64,000 bases of DNA. Source: an uncultured Candidatus Actinomarina sp. GTDB lineage: Bacteria > Actinomycetota > Acidimicrobiia > Actinomarinales > Actinomarinaceae. Positions within the stretch are counted from its first letter, which is position 1. Every line of letters begins with the position of its first letter. The position numbers and the translations under genes were made by a program. Positions 43,995 to 51,602 of the stretch are shown here, in pieces. The stretch spans positions 74,473 through 138,472 of the forward strand of contig CACNFT010000003.1 in the NCBI GenBank assembly GCA_902619825.1. The letters run 5' to 3'. The notes beneath the pieces are model-generated. The model saw nothing but the letters and a program-made list of their open reading frames with translations, did not search any database and was not told the DNA's origin.

Positions 43995-44603
43995 ATGGAA
44001 ACATTTAATGAAGATCCAAAACCAGGTAGACTCGTTCTTCCATTGGTGTTGATAGGTATGATTGCAACAACTTATACTTTTATTAATCGAGTCTCCACAA
44101 ACAACAACTTAGAAATTGAACCTGTTGTTGAAGATGTTGTTGAAGCTGTAGAAGATGAGCCAGAAGAAGAGACAACTACTACAACTACTACTACATTGCC
44201 TGACGAGGTAATTACATATTTAGAGGAAATTTCATCCGAAAAAATACAATCTATTGATCTTGCAACAAAAGTTCTTGAGGCAAACGATAGGTGGGATAAT
44301 GAGGAAGTTTCGTATCAAGAAGCAAAAGATGAATTTGCAAATTTTATTGAGGATGCAGAACAGTTTGTATCTACAGTCACTGAACCAGGACCGCCCACAA
44401 CATTTGCTGGATTAGTTAAAAGCCACGAGGAACTAAAAGCTTTGGTAGAACTTATTTATATTGACTCCCAAGAACTTTTAGAGGGTTTAACTTCGTCTGA
44501 CACTGGAGAGCGTAGAGCTGCAGCATTAGATTCTTTCAACAGTAATATAAACCAATTTCAAGAAAAAATTGAGGAAATAGTAGCTACTAATACCTCAGGC
44601 TAA
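43995..44603 (+). CDS. Membrane-anchored acidic protein with threonine linker
   Basis: The 202-residue protein has a single N-terminal helix (LVLPLVLIGMIATTYTFI), an acidic stretch, then a run of threonines ending LPDEV that acts as an outer linker, and a mainly helical acidic domain of about 130 residues. Thr-rich linkers before LP are common in exported proteins of Acidimicrobiia-like Actinobacteria. No catalytic motif is visible. The domain with QLVK/HEELKAL-like helices might be a binding module. It abuts the glnII stop tail to tail. Confidence 0.55.
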   Translation: METFNEDPKPGRLVLPLVLIGMIATTYTFINRVSTNNNLEIEPVVEDVVEAVEDEPEEETTTTTTTTLPDEVITYLEEISSEKIQSIDLATKVLEANDRWDNEEVSYQEAKDEFANFIEDAEQFVSTVTEPGPPTTFAGLVKSHEELKALVELIYIDSQELLEGLTSSDTGERRAAALDSFNSNINQFQEKIEEIVATNTSG

Positions 44604-45632
44604 TTAGCTCGATGCTGCAGAACAGACAGTATCAATCATTACTGTTGCAATGACATAAGGATCTGCGTTTGCGTTTGGTCTTCTATCCTCTAAATAACCC
44701 TTTTTATCTACTTCAACTTGCCATGGAATCCTAATGGAAGCTCCTCTGTCACTTACACCATAAGAAAAAGTATCAAATCTTTGAGTCTCATGGTCTCCAG
44801 TGAGACGATCCTCTATACCTGCACCATAGTTTTGAACATGAAATTCAGCATTTTTACCCAAAGCCTCACATCCTGCAACTATTGCATCGTATCCACCGTC
44901 TTCACGCATTTGTTTTGTAGAGAAGTTTGTATGCATACCTGCACCATTCCAATCTCCTTTTACAGGCTTAGGAGTAAGAGTTGCAGAAATGTTATAGTCT
45001 TCAGCAATCCTATACAAAAGCCATCTTGCAATCCATATTTGATCACCAATGTCAGGTGCACCTACTGGACCAATTTGGAATTCCCATTGTCCTGGCATAA
45101 CTTCTGCATTTGTTCCAGATATATTTAACCCAGCTTCCATACAAGCAGTTGCATGATCTTCAGAAATTGAACGACCATAAACTTCATCTGCTCCAACACC
45201 ACAGTAATAACCGCCTTGGGGAGCTGGATAACCTGAAGGAGGGAATCCTAAAGGTTGTCCATATTTTAAGGAATCATATGATTGTTCATAAAATGTGTAT
45301 TCTTGTTCTAAGCCAAACATAGGTTCAAACTCAGAAAAGTTTTCGGCTGAAGCAACACACGCTGCTCTTGTGTTTGAAGCATGTGGTGTCATGTCAACAT
45401 TTAATACCTCACACATTACTAGTATGTTGTCTCCACCTCTTATGGGGTCTGGAAATTGTGATACAGGTTTCAAAACACAGTCAGATTGATCTCCAGTTGC
45501 TTGTTCGGTACTTGAACCATCAAATCCCCAAATTGGAGGTTCGGTCCCTTGGTCCATAATTTTGGTTTTACTTCTTAACTTTGCAGTCGGTGTTTTACCG
45601 TCTATCCATATGTATTCTGCTTTAATTTTCAT
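44604..45632 (-). CDS. glnII: Type II glutamine synthetase (GSII)
   Basis: The 342-residue enzyme makes glutamine from glutamate, ammonia and ATP. It is the short eukaryote-like type II form: KAEYIWIDG opens the beta-grasp domain, WGFDGSSTEQATG is the GSII signature, FGLEQEYTFYE gives metal-binding glutamates, MPGQWEFQIGP and NGAGMHTNFST line the ATP and glutamate sites, and SYGVSDRGASIRIP closes the active site. There is no adenylylation site of the GSI type. GSII occurs beside GSI in Actinobacteria. It is divergent from an OmpR-type regulator gene, which may control it. Confidence 0.95.
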   Translation of the reverse strand: MKIKAEYIWIDGKTPTAKLRSKTKIMDQGTEPPIWGFDGSSTEQATGDQSDCVLKPVSQFPDPIRGGDNILVMCEVLNVDMTPHASNTRAACVASAENFSEFEPMFGLEQEYTFYEQSYDSLKYGQPLGFPPSGYPAPQGGYYCGVGADEVYGRSISEDHATACMEAGLNISGTNAEVMPGQWEFQIGPVGAPDIGDQIWIARWLLYRIAEDYNISATLTPKPVKGDWNGAGMHTNFSTKQMREDGGYDAIVAGCEALGKNAEFHVQNYGAGIEDRLTGDHETQRFDTFSYGVSDRGASIRIPWQVEVDKKGYLEDRRPNANADPYVIATVMIDTVCSAASS

Positions 45633-45726
45633 TGTTTTTAATACCTCTTTTAATATTCTCGTTAATAATGTAGTATTTATTTAAAATATTGGTTACTTGG
45701 AAATATTAAATATTTGTTTCAAGATT

Positions 45727-46356
45727 ATGGTAAAAGCGTATATAAATGTAGAGAAAGAGCATGAAAAGGTAATATCGTGCCTAGATTCTTATGATTTGAA
45801 TTCGGTTGATTTGACTAAAATAGCCACTCAAAATGAGGTTCACTTAGTGTGTACGTCTTTTTCTATGTATGGAAAAACCAAAAAAAACCTATCTGACATT
45901 GAAACAGCTTCAAAACCTATCCCTGAACTAATAATTGCTAATGAAGATGAATTTAAACAGAGTATCGATTTAATTAAAAATCCAAAAATTGAGGTAATAT
46001 CAGATGATTGTAAGGAAGAGGAAGTAATTGCAAGATTTCAATCTTTAATTGGAGATAGTTCATCAGAAAAAATTGAGTTTGACGATCTTGTAATTAATTT
46101 GAAAACTTACGAAGCTAAAGTCGACGATCAATTATTAGATTTAACCTTTATGGAATATGAATTGTTAAAGTTCTTCGTTGAGAATCAAGAAAATGTCTGG
46201 TCAAGAGAAGAGTTATTAGAAAAAGTATGGGGATATGATTATTTTGGAGGGGCTAGAACAGTAGACGTTCATGTTAGAAGACTTAGGTCAAAGTTAGGTG
46301 AAAAAAGATCTGATTGGATAAAAACAGTACATTCAGTTGGATATAAATTTAACTAA
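45727..46356 (+). CDS. OmpR-family regulator with degenerate receiver (GlnR-like)
   Basis: The track begins at a TTG (45697), but the ATG at 45727 (MVKAYINVEKEHEK) is a better start and leaves a 94-base divergent gap to glnII. The 209-residue protein has an N-terminal receiver-like domain lacking an obvious phosphoaspartate, then an OmpR/PhoB winged helix from about residue 115: LTFMEYELLKFF, WSREELLEKVWGYDYFGGARTVDVHVRRLRSK and TVHSVGYKF. Actinobacterial GlnR is an orphan OmpR regulator with an atypical receiver that controls nitrogen genes. The divergent glnII makes that role plausible but unproven. Confidence 0.75.
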   Translation: MVKAYINVEKEHEKVISCLDSYDLNSVDLTKIATQNEVHLVCTSFSMYGKTKKNLSDIETASKPIPELIIANEDEFKQSIDLIKNPKIEVISDDCKEEEVIARFQSLIGDSSSEKIEFDDLVINLKTYEAKVDDQLLDLTFMEYELLKFFVENQENVWSREELLEKVWGYDYFGGARTVDVHVRRLRSKLGEKRSDWIKTVHSVGYKFN

Positions 46357-46696
46357 AACTGTCTCCACATCCACAAGTTCTCGTTGCATTTGGGTTGTCG
46401 ATTGAAAATCCAGTCTCCATTAACCCTTCTTTATAATCTAAAGTTGATCCCTTGATGTGCTCAAGACTTTGTGAATCTATACCAATATCCACCCCTTCAT
46501 ATGACTCGAAAACATCATTTTGGAGTTTTTCTGTATCGAAGAACATTTCATAGGATAATCCAGAGCAGCCACCTGGCTTAACTCCCATTCTTAGAAAGCT
46601 ATCTTCATTAGATTCTTCAGCTTTGAGTTCAACTAGCTTTTTTACAGCACTATCTGTTGCTAGAACTGAGCGTGATGATTTGATTTGTATATCCAT
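46349..46696 (-). CDS. IscA/ErpA-type iron-sulfur carrier
   Basis: The 115-residue A-type carrier delivers iron-sulfur clusters. The three ligand cysteines are visible: VKPGGCSGLSYEM near residue 43 and TRTCGCGDSF at the C terminus. The N-terminal AVKKLVELKAEE and FLRMGVKPGG match the HesB fold. It overlaps the convergent regulator gene by 8 bases. TATAAT lies 6 bases before the start codon, which predicts a leaderless transcript. Confidence 0.92.
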   Translation of the reverse strand: MDIQIKSSRSVLATDSAVKKLVELKAEESNEDSFLRMGVKPGGCSGLSYEMFFDTEKLQNDVFESYEGVDIGIDSQSLEHIKGSTLDYKEGLMETGFSIDNPNATRTCGCGDSFS

Positions 46697-46702
46697 AGTT
46701 TA

Positions 46703-46708
46703 ATTATA
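46703..46708 (-). promoter_or_regulatory. -10 element of the IscA/ErpA gene, leaderless
   Basis: On the reverse strand the order is TATAAT, TAAACT, then ATG, so transcription would begin at or next to the start codon. This predicts a leaderless mRNA, a form common in Actinobacteria. TTGAAT lies a little closer than the usual -35 spacing; TTTTTG would give 17 bases. Confidence 0.5.
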
Positions 46709-46803
46709 CCGTATATCAAATTATTCAAAAAATTTATTATTACATGAAATTTTTTCACTTTAAGATATAAACATGAGTTTTAAACCTATAAAAGCAGCAA
46801 TAT

Positions 46804-48099
46804 ATGGATAAAATATCTGTAAATAAGCTGGTCGAGGAAGTTGAATCTAATCTTCCTAGGGAAATAATAGTTTCAATAGCTCAAAGTTGTCTTAATGAAA
46901 AAAAGGACAGTCAGACAACTATTAAGAAATTTGAAAACGAAGTATATAAATATACATTAAAAGTTCAAAAAAAAGTTATCAACTGTACTGGGACATTGTT
47001 ACATACGAACCTTGGAAGAGCACAAACTGATATTAACTTTAATGGAGAAAGCACGAATGTGGAATACGATATTTTGAATAACAGAAGAGGTGTGAGAAAT
47101 GAATTTTTAAATGAATCTATGAACTTGCTTCTAGGTTCTGAAGATGTTTGCTTTGTCAACAATAATGCATCATCGCTTTATATAACACTAAAGACATTAA
47201 AAAATATTTATGGTAAAAAATCACTAATAATTTCCAGAGGAGAAATAATTGAAATCGGTGGATCTTACAGACTTCCGGAAATAATTCAAGAAACAGGCTT
47301 AAAAATGGTCGAGGTCGGAACAACAAATAAAACAAGAATAACTGACTACAAGAAAGCTCTAAAAGATAATAAAGATTCTTTAATTTTAAAAGTTCATAGG
47401 TCAAATTTTTCAATTGATGGTTTTGTAGAGGAAGTCAATTTGAAGGATTTAAAATCTTTGACCGAAAAAGAAAATAGTATTTTAATTCATGATCTTGGAA
47501 GTGGGCTAGTTGCAAGTAGAAAATTTCTAGAAAAAGAAAATATTGATATTTTTGATGACGAGCCAACAGTGCAGGAATCATTGATACAAGGTGCAGATTT
47601 AGTCATGTTTTCAGGCGATAAACTATTTGGATCTTTACAGTCTGGAGTAATAGCTGGAGATAAAAAAATTATTCAATCAATAAAGGAGTCTCCTTTATTC
47701 AGAACATACCGTTGTTCCCCGTTAACTCTTTTTGAACTTCAAGAAACTACAAATCGATATGTATCCAAAAAAGAAATAGAAATACCATTATGGAAAATGA
47801 TTGCAATGAAATATGAGGATTTAGAAAATAGAATCAAAAGTGTATCTGAAAATCTTGAAATAAAACATGAAGTTGTAAATGATAATTCTGTAATGGGTGG
47901 TGGAACTTTACCAAATAAGTCTATATCTACACCAGTAATACAAATAAGTGAACTAGAAAATCCAGACCTGATGAGAAAACTAATGGGCAATGAGGTCCCA
48001 ATAATTCCTAGAATTAATAAAAACAATATAATAATTGATCTAAGAAGCAGTTCAGAAAAAAACGACATATACATCAAAGATTTTTTTACTAAGTTATGA
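46804..48099 (+). CDS. selA: L-seryl-tRNA(Sec) selenium transferase
   Basis: The 431-residue PLP enzyme converts seryl-tRNA(Sec) to selenocysteinyl-tRNA(Sec) using selenophosphate. VINCTGTLLHTNLGRA is the SelA N-terminal signature, VNNNASSLYITL lines the cofactor site, ISRGEIIEIGGSYRLP follows, and FSGDKLFGSLQSG carries the PLP-binding lysine. It is slightly shorter than the E. coli enzyme (463). Its stop overlaps the start of selB (ATGA). No tRNA-Sec, selD or recognisable selenoprotein was found in the window, so those must lie elsewhere. Confidence 0.95.
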   Translation: MDKISVNKLVEEVESNLPREIIVSIAQSCLNEKKDSQTTIKKFENEVYKYTLKVQKKVINCTGTLLHTNLGRAQTDINFNGESTNVEYDILNNRRGVRNEFLNESMNLLLGSEDVCFVNNNASSLYITLKTLKNIYGKKSLIISRGEIIEIGGSYRLPEIIQETGLKMVEVGTTNKTRITDYKKALKDNKDSLILKVHRSNFSIDGFVEEVNLKDLKSLTEKENSILIHDLGSGLVASRKFLEKENIDIFDDEPTVQESLIQGADLVMFSGDKLFGSLQSGVIAGDKKIIQSIKESPLFRTYRCSPLTLFELQETTNRYVSKKEIEIPLWKMIAMKYEDLENRIKSVSENLEIKHEVVNDNSVMGGGTLPNKSISTPVIQISELENPDLMRKLMGNEVPIIPRINKNNIIIDLRSSSEKNDIYIKDFFTKL

Positions 48100-49775
48100 C
48101 AGTCATTGCTACCGCTGGACATGTAGATCATGGAAAATCAACATTTGTAAATTTTTTAACACAACAAGAAACTGATAGGTTGCCCGAAGAAAAAAAAAGG
48201 GGCCTCACTATAAATTTAGGTTATACCTATTTTACAATTGAAGACAAGACATATTCAATAGTTGATGTTCCTGGTCATAAAGATTTTTATAAAAACACAA
48301 TATCTGGATTTGCTAATGCAGATGTAATTCTATTTATAATAGATTCAATTCAAAACTGGTCTGAGCAGTCTGAACAGCATTTTCAATCATTAACTTCACT
48401 TAACAAAAAGAATTTTATATTTGTATTTACGAAAATTGATCTACTTGAAGGTGAGGTGAAAAAAGAATTCTTAAATGAAAAACTAAATAATCATCAAGAT
48501 ATTAATTACCTCATTTTGGAGTTCAACAAAGAGACCTCAAACAGGAAAGTGTTTTGCGCGTCGATTCATAATTATATTAAAACCTGTAAATTTGAGGAAA
48601 AAACACCACGACTATGGATCGATAGAAGCTTCACAATTGATGGAACTGGAAAAGTTATTACCGGTACAGCAACTAAAGGACTTGATTATGAAAATATTAT
48701 TTACAATTTACATAATGAAAAGCTTCAAATAAAAGAAGTTCAAAGCAAAAATCAGAAGAATGATAAAAATGATCTAACAAAAAGGGTGGCATTGTCTTTA
48801 AAAAAAACAAACAAAAATATTCCCAGAAGAGGCGACCTACTTTCAAATGAAGAAATTACTTTTTCAAGCAATTTATTCATCAAATTAAATAATAAAGATG
48901 TGGATAGATCGATTTTAAAAGGAACGTTAAGAATTTTTTTTGGAACAAATAATGCACATATATCGAAGATAAAATTTATAAATTCTGAAAAAGAGACTTT
49001 CGCTATTTTAAGTCTAACCAAAGCGGTACCGATTCCAATTTTTGAGAACCTACTAATTGAAAATGTAGATAGAAATAAATATATCGGTGGAAAGTTCCTC
49101 CTATTTCCTGATAAAAACCAATTTTTAAAGTTGAACAATAAAATTAAGAACAAAGTCAAAATAAATAATTTATTAGATATTTTTGACTTTTTAGATATAA
49201 AATTCTTCGAAAATAATAAAGAATTCAAACAAATAGAAAATTTATTTGTCAATGAATCGGTTCTTGAGAAAATTTTTGAAGACTTACAAAATAATATAGA
49301 TTCAATAAATAAAACTGGTGTAAAAGATTTCTTTCAAAATAACTATCAAATATCGCCAGATATATTGGAACAACTAATTAAAGGTAAAGAGAATATAACA
49401 ATATCAAATAATCAAATAATTAAAAAAATACATAACTCTGAAGCTCTAGAAAATCAATATATAAAAATTAAAGAACTACTTGGTAAAGCATTGGATGTAA
49501 ATATTATCAACACAAAAGATTTTGATAGGAATAATTTAAGAGATCTTTTTTTATCAGAAAAAATTTACAGGGTTGATTCTAAAATCATTATCTCTGATGT
49601 ACATTTGAAACAATTAGTTAAAATTATCGAATTAATGCCTGATGAATTCTCTGTAAAAGAATTTAAAGATAAAACTAGTCTTTCTAGAAAGTATGCAATT
49701 CCTTATCTGGAGTTGCTTGACAAGATTGGCGTAACCCAAAAAATTGATAAGGTAGGATCAAGAAAAAAACTTTAG
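48096..49775 (+). CDS. selB: Selenocysteine-specific elongation factor
   Basis: The 559-residue GTPase brings selenocysteinyl-tRNA(Sec) to UGA codons. TAGHVDHGKSTFVNFL is G1, RGLTINLGY is G2, DVPGHKDFYKN is G3 and FTKIDL is G4. RSFTIDGTGKVITGTATKG opens the second domain. The C-terminal ~200 residues are lysine- and asparagine-rich and contain winged-helix repeats, ending with SVKEFKDKTSLSRKYAIPYLELLDKIGVT, the module that binds the SECIS hairpin. It is about 55 residues shorter than E. coli SelB. It is coupled to selA by a 4-base overlap. Confidence 0.95.
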   Translation: MTVIATAGHVDHGKSTFVNFLTQQETDRLPEEKKRGLTINLGYTYFTIEDKTYSIVDVPGHKDFYKNTISGFANADVILFIIDSIQNWSEQSEQHFQSLTSLNKKNFIFVFTKIDLLEGEVKKEFLNEKLNNHQDINYLILEFNKETSNRKVFCASIHNYIKTCKFEEKTPRLWIDRSFTIDGTGKVITGTATKGLDYENIIYNLHNEKLQIKEVQSKNQKNDKNDLTKRVALSLKKTNKNIPRRGDLLSNEEITFSSNLFIKLNNKDVDRSILKGTLRIFFGTNNAHISKIKFINSEKETFAILSLTKAVPIPIFENLLIENVDRNKYIGGKFLLFPDKNQFLKLNNKIKNKVKINNLLDIFDFLDIKFFENNKEFKQIENLFVNESVLEKIFEDLQNNIDSINKTGVKDFFQNNYQISPDILEQLIKGKENITISNNQIIKKIHNSEALENQYIKIKELLGKALDVNIINTKDFDRNNLRDLFLSEKIYRVDSKIIISDVHLKQLVKIIELMPDEFSVKEFKDKTSLSRKYAIPYLELLDKIGVTQKIDKVGSRKKL

Positions 49776-50026
49776 GAAAATATTAAGTTTCGTTTTCTTT
49801 CGACTTCGTTTAATCCTCCCCAGATTCCAAAAGGTTCTTCAATCTCTTTAGCTTCTTCTAAGCAATTGACTTTAACAGGGCAGCCATTACAAACAGCTTT
49901 TGCTTTTGCCTCTCTTTTTTCTCTATCTTCTTTTTTTTCAAAAGTGGCAGGAGGAAAGAATAAATTTGAACTATGTTGCCTACAGAGAGCATTGTATTGC
50001 CAGGTTGAAATTTTTATTTCTAACAT
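49772..50026 (-). CDS. WhiB-family iron-sulfur transcription factor
   Basis: The 84-residue protein is a WhiB-like regulator, a family confined to Actinobacteria and their phages. Four cysteines ligate a [4Fe-4S] cluster: ALCRQ, then VCNGCPVKVNCLEE (C-x2-C-x5-C). FGIWGGLNEVERKR is the conserved G-(I/V)-W-G-G turn with the basic DNA- or sigma-contacting tail. The upstream YNALCRQHSSNLFFPP matches the usual opening. The family senses redox or nitric oxide and acts with the sigma factor. It shares a 4-base stop overlap with convergent selB. Confidence 0.95.
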   Translation of the reverse strand: MLEIKISTWQYNALCRQHSSNLFFPPATFEKKEDREKREAKAKAVCNGCPVKVNCLEEAKEIEEPFGIWGGLNEVERKRNLIFS

Positions 50027-50090
50027 ATAGGAACGTTATTTCAAAAAAAATAAATGGCAAAAGGTTTTTTTCGCGAAGTTTTATGGTTAT

Positions 50091-51209
50091 TTAGATGTAA
50101 AGATTTCCATCTTTTTCCAAGAAGATATAATCTTGTTTTTCCTTATAAGACTTATCTAGTTCTAAATTAACCCTAAGCTTTGTATCTTTATATCGAACAA
50201 GGCCTATGTCAGATTCTAGAATTTCTATTAATTCACACTCTTTATCAACCAAAGAAGTTCCGCCACTTGTATCAGTGGTAAGCCTTGATCTTATAACAGT
50301 CGGTATTGCTACAAAATAAAATAATGCGAGAGCAACTGAGACTAAAAATAAAAGTAGGAAATTTACACTAATTTGATAATTTCTAAACATCACAAATGAA
50401 GAAATAAAAAGAACTAGGAATGCTACTACTCCAAGAATTGAAAAATAACCTCTTGATAAGATTTTTATATACATTAAAAATGAAATACCAAATATAAGAA
50501 TTCCATAATAATTTATTCCAAACTCTTGAAATGGCAAAGTAGAAGATATTACAAGTAGTGACCCTACAACTGCCATCAAACCTGGTCCTATAGCAAATAG
50601 TTCAAGACCAATTAATGCAAAGCCTAGAACAAAAAACATGTATGTGAATATTGGATTTGAAATAGCAATATAGAAGCGCTCAAACAATGAGGGTTTAAAA
50701 AATTCGATTGATTGATCGGATACAACAAAATCTATATTCTCAATAAATGATCCAAGTGTTCCAACAATTAAATAATTATCGTATATTCCTTCGTTTGAAG
50801 AAACAAAAATTTTTCTTTCTTCAAGATTACAAATATTAATCGTACAATATTTTTTTTCTACTGATTCATCAAAACTTACATTTTTAATTTCTAGTCCTGG
50901 AGAAAAGCCAATGTAATCAAAATTGTCGAGTTGTTTAAAATCTACAGATATTTTATATGGACCAAACCAAACTCCTATTGGAAAATCATATCCTGATAAT
51001 AAGCTATTTAATTCTGCAATACTCTCAGCACTTCCTTCTTTAGAGCTATATTGAAGAATTAATAAATCATTTTCTGTGTATTCATACTCCTCAATGTGGT
51101 CTTCAAGCGCGTTTATATGGGCATTGGAAAAAATGCCTTCTATTTCGAAAATATTTAATTGCGCAGTTCCAACCGCTGCAAAAATTAAGGTAGAAATTAA
51201 ATATGTCAT
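50091..51209 (-). CDS. NfeD-family membrane protein with degenerate protease domain
   Basis: The 372-residue protein has an N-terminal signal-like helix, an outer domain of about 170 residues, four or five helices (IFTYMFFVLGFALIGLELF, LLVISSTLPF, ILGVVAFLVLFISSFVMF, FLLLFLVSVALALFYF) and a C-terminal OB-fold (DIGLVRYKDTKLRVNLE). This is the NfeD1b plan. The outer domain corresponds to the ClpP-like serine protease, but GVWFGPYKISVD replaces the region with the catalytic serine, so it is probably inactive. NfeD proteins usually pair with SPFH/slipin proteins; none is seen here. Function is inferred. Confidence 0.7.
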   Translation of the reverse strand: MTYLISTLIFAAVGTAQLNIFEIEGIFSNAHINALEDHIEEYEYTENDLLILQYSSKEGSAESIAELNSLLSGYDFPIGVWFGPYKISVDFKQLDNFDYIGFSPGLEIKNVSFDESVEKKYCTINICNLEERKIFVSSNEGIYDNYLIVGTLGSFIENIDFVVSDQSIEFFKPSLFERFYIAISNPIFTYMFFVLGFALIGLELFAIGPGLMAVVGSLLVISSTLPFQEFGINYYGILIFGISFLMYIKILSRGYFSILGVVAFLVLFISSFVMFRNYQISVNFLLLFLVSVALALFYFVAIPTVIRSRLTTDTSGGTSLVDKECELIEILESDIGLVRYKDTKLRVNLELDKSYKEKQDYIFLEKDGNLYI

Positions 51210-51247
51210 TATTATTTAAAATTACAGAATAGTATGCTTTTAAAACT

Positions 51248-51577
51248 GTGAAAATTTTAATTTATAGTGACAATCAATGGGTAATAGAATCTATTGAAAA
51301 ATATATTGATTTTGATTATGAATTACTCGAAAATATTGAATTAGAAAGTTTAAATCAACGCATAGACTATATATTTGTCGACATGCAAGTTAAAAATAAT
51401 GGTGGACCATCAATAATTAAAGAATTGAAAAGGCACAAAATTACTATGAACACACCCATAGCATTAATAGCAGACAGGGAAGCCGACGAATTTCAAGCAA
51501 AAAGAGTAGGTGCTGATTTTTTTGCAGTAAAACCAGTATCAAAAACTAAATTAAATAAATTCTTTAATTTAACTTAA
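51248..51577 (+). CDS. Stand-alone receiver-domain protein (GTG start)
   Basis: The 109-residue protein is a response-regulator receiver with no output domain. KILIYSDNQWVIES is strand 1 with a reduced acidic pocket (a single Asp), DYIFVDMQVKNNGG holds the likely phosphoaspartate, PIALIADRE has alanine where Thr/Ser is expected, and FAVKPVSKTKL keeps the conserved lysine. It may be a phospho-relay partner or a degenerate regulator. It starts at GTG and is followed 25 bases later by the CNNM transporter gene. Confidence 0.7.
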   Translation: MKILIYSDNQWVIESIEKYIDFDYELLENIELESLNQRIDYIFVDMQVKNNGGPSIIKELKRHKITMNTPIALIADREADEFQAKRVGADFFAVKPVSKTKLNKFFNLT

Positions 51578-51602
51578 AATCCTCTAGAATCATATATACA
51601 AA

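Noticed and set aside
44170-44205. Threonine-codon repeat (act/aca) as a microsatellite
   Set aside because: It encodes a Thr linker typical of exported actinobacterial proteins and sits in an intact reading frame, so it is explained as protein sequence.
45633-45726. GlnR-box search between glnII and the OmpR-type gene
   Set aside because: GTTAC occurs at 45692 but the expected GaAAC partner is not at the 6-base spacing, so no operator is claimed.
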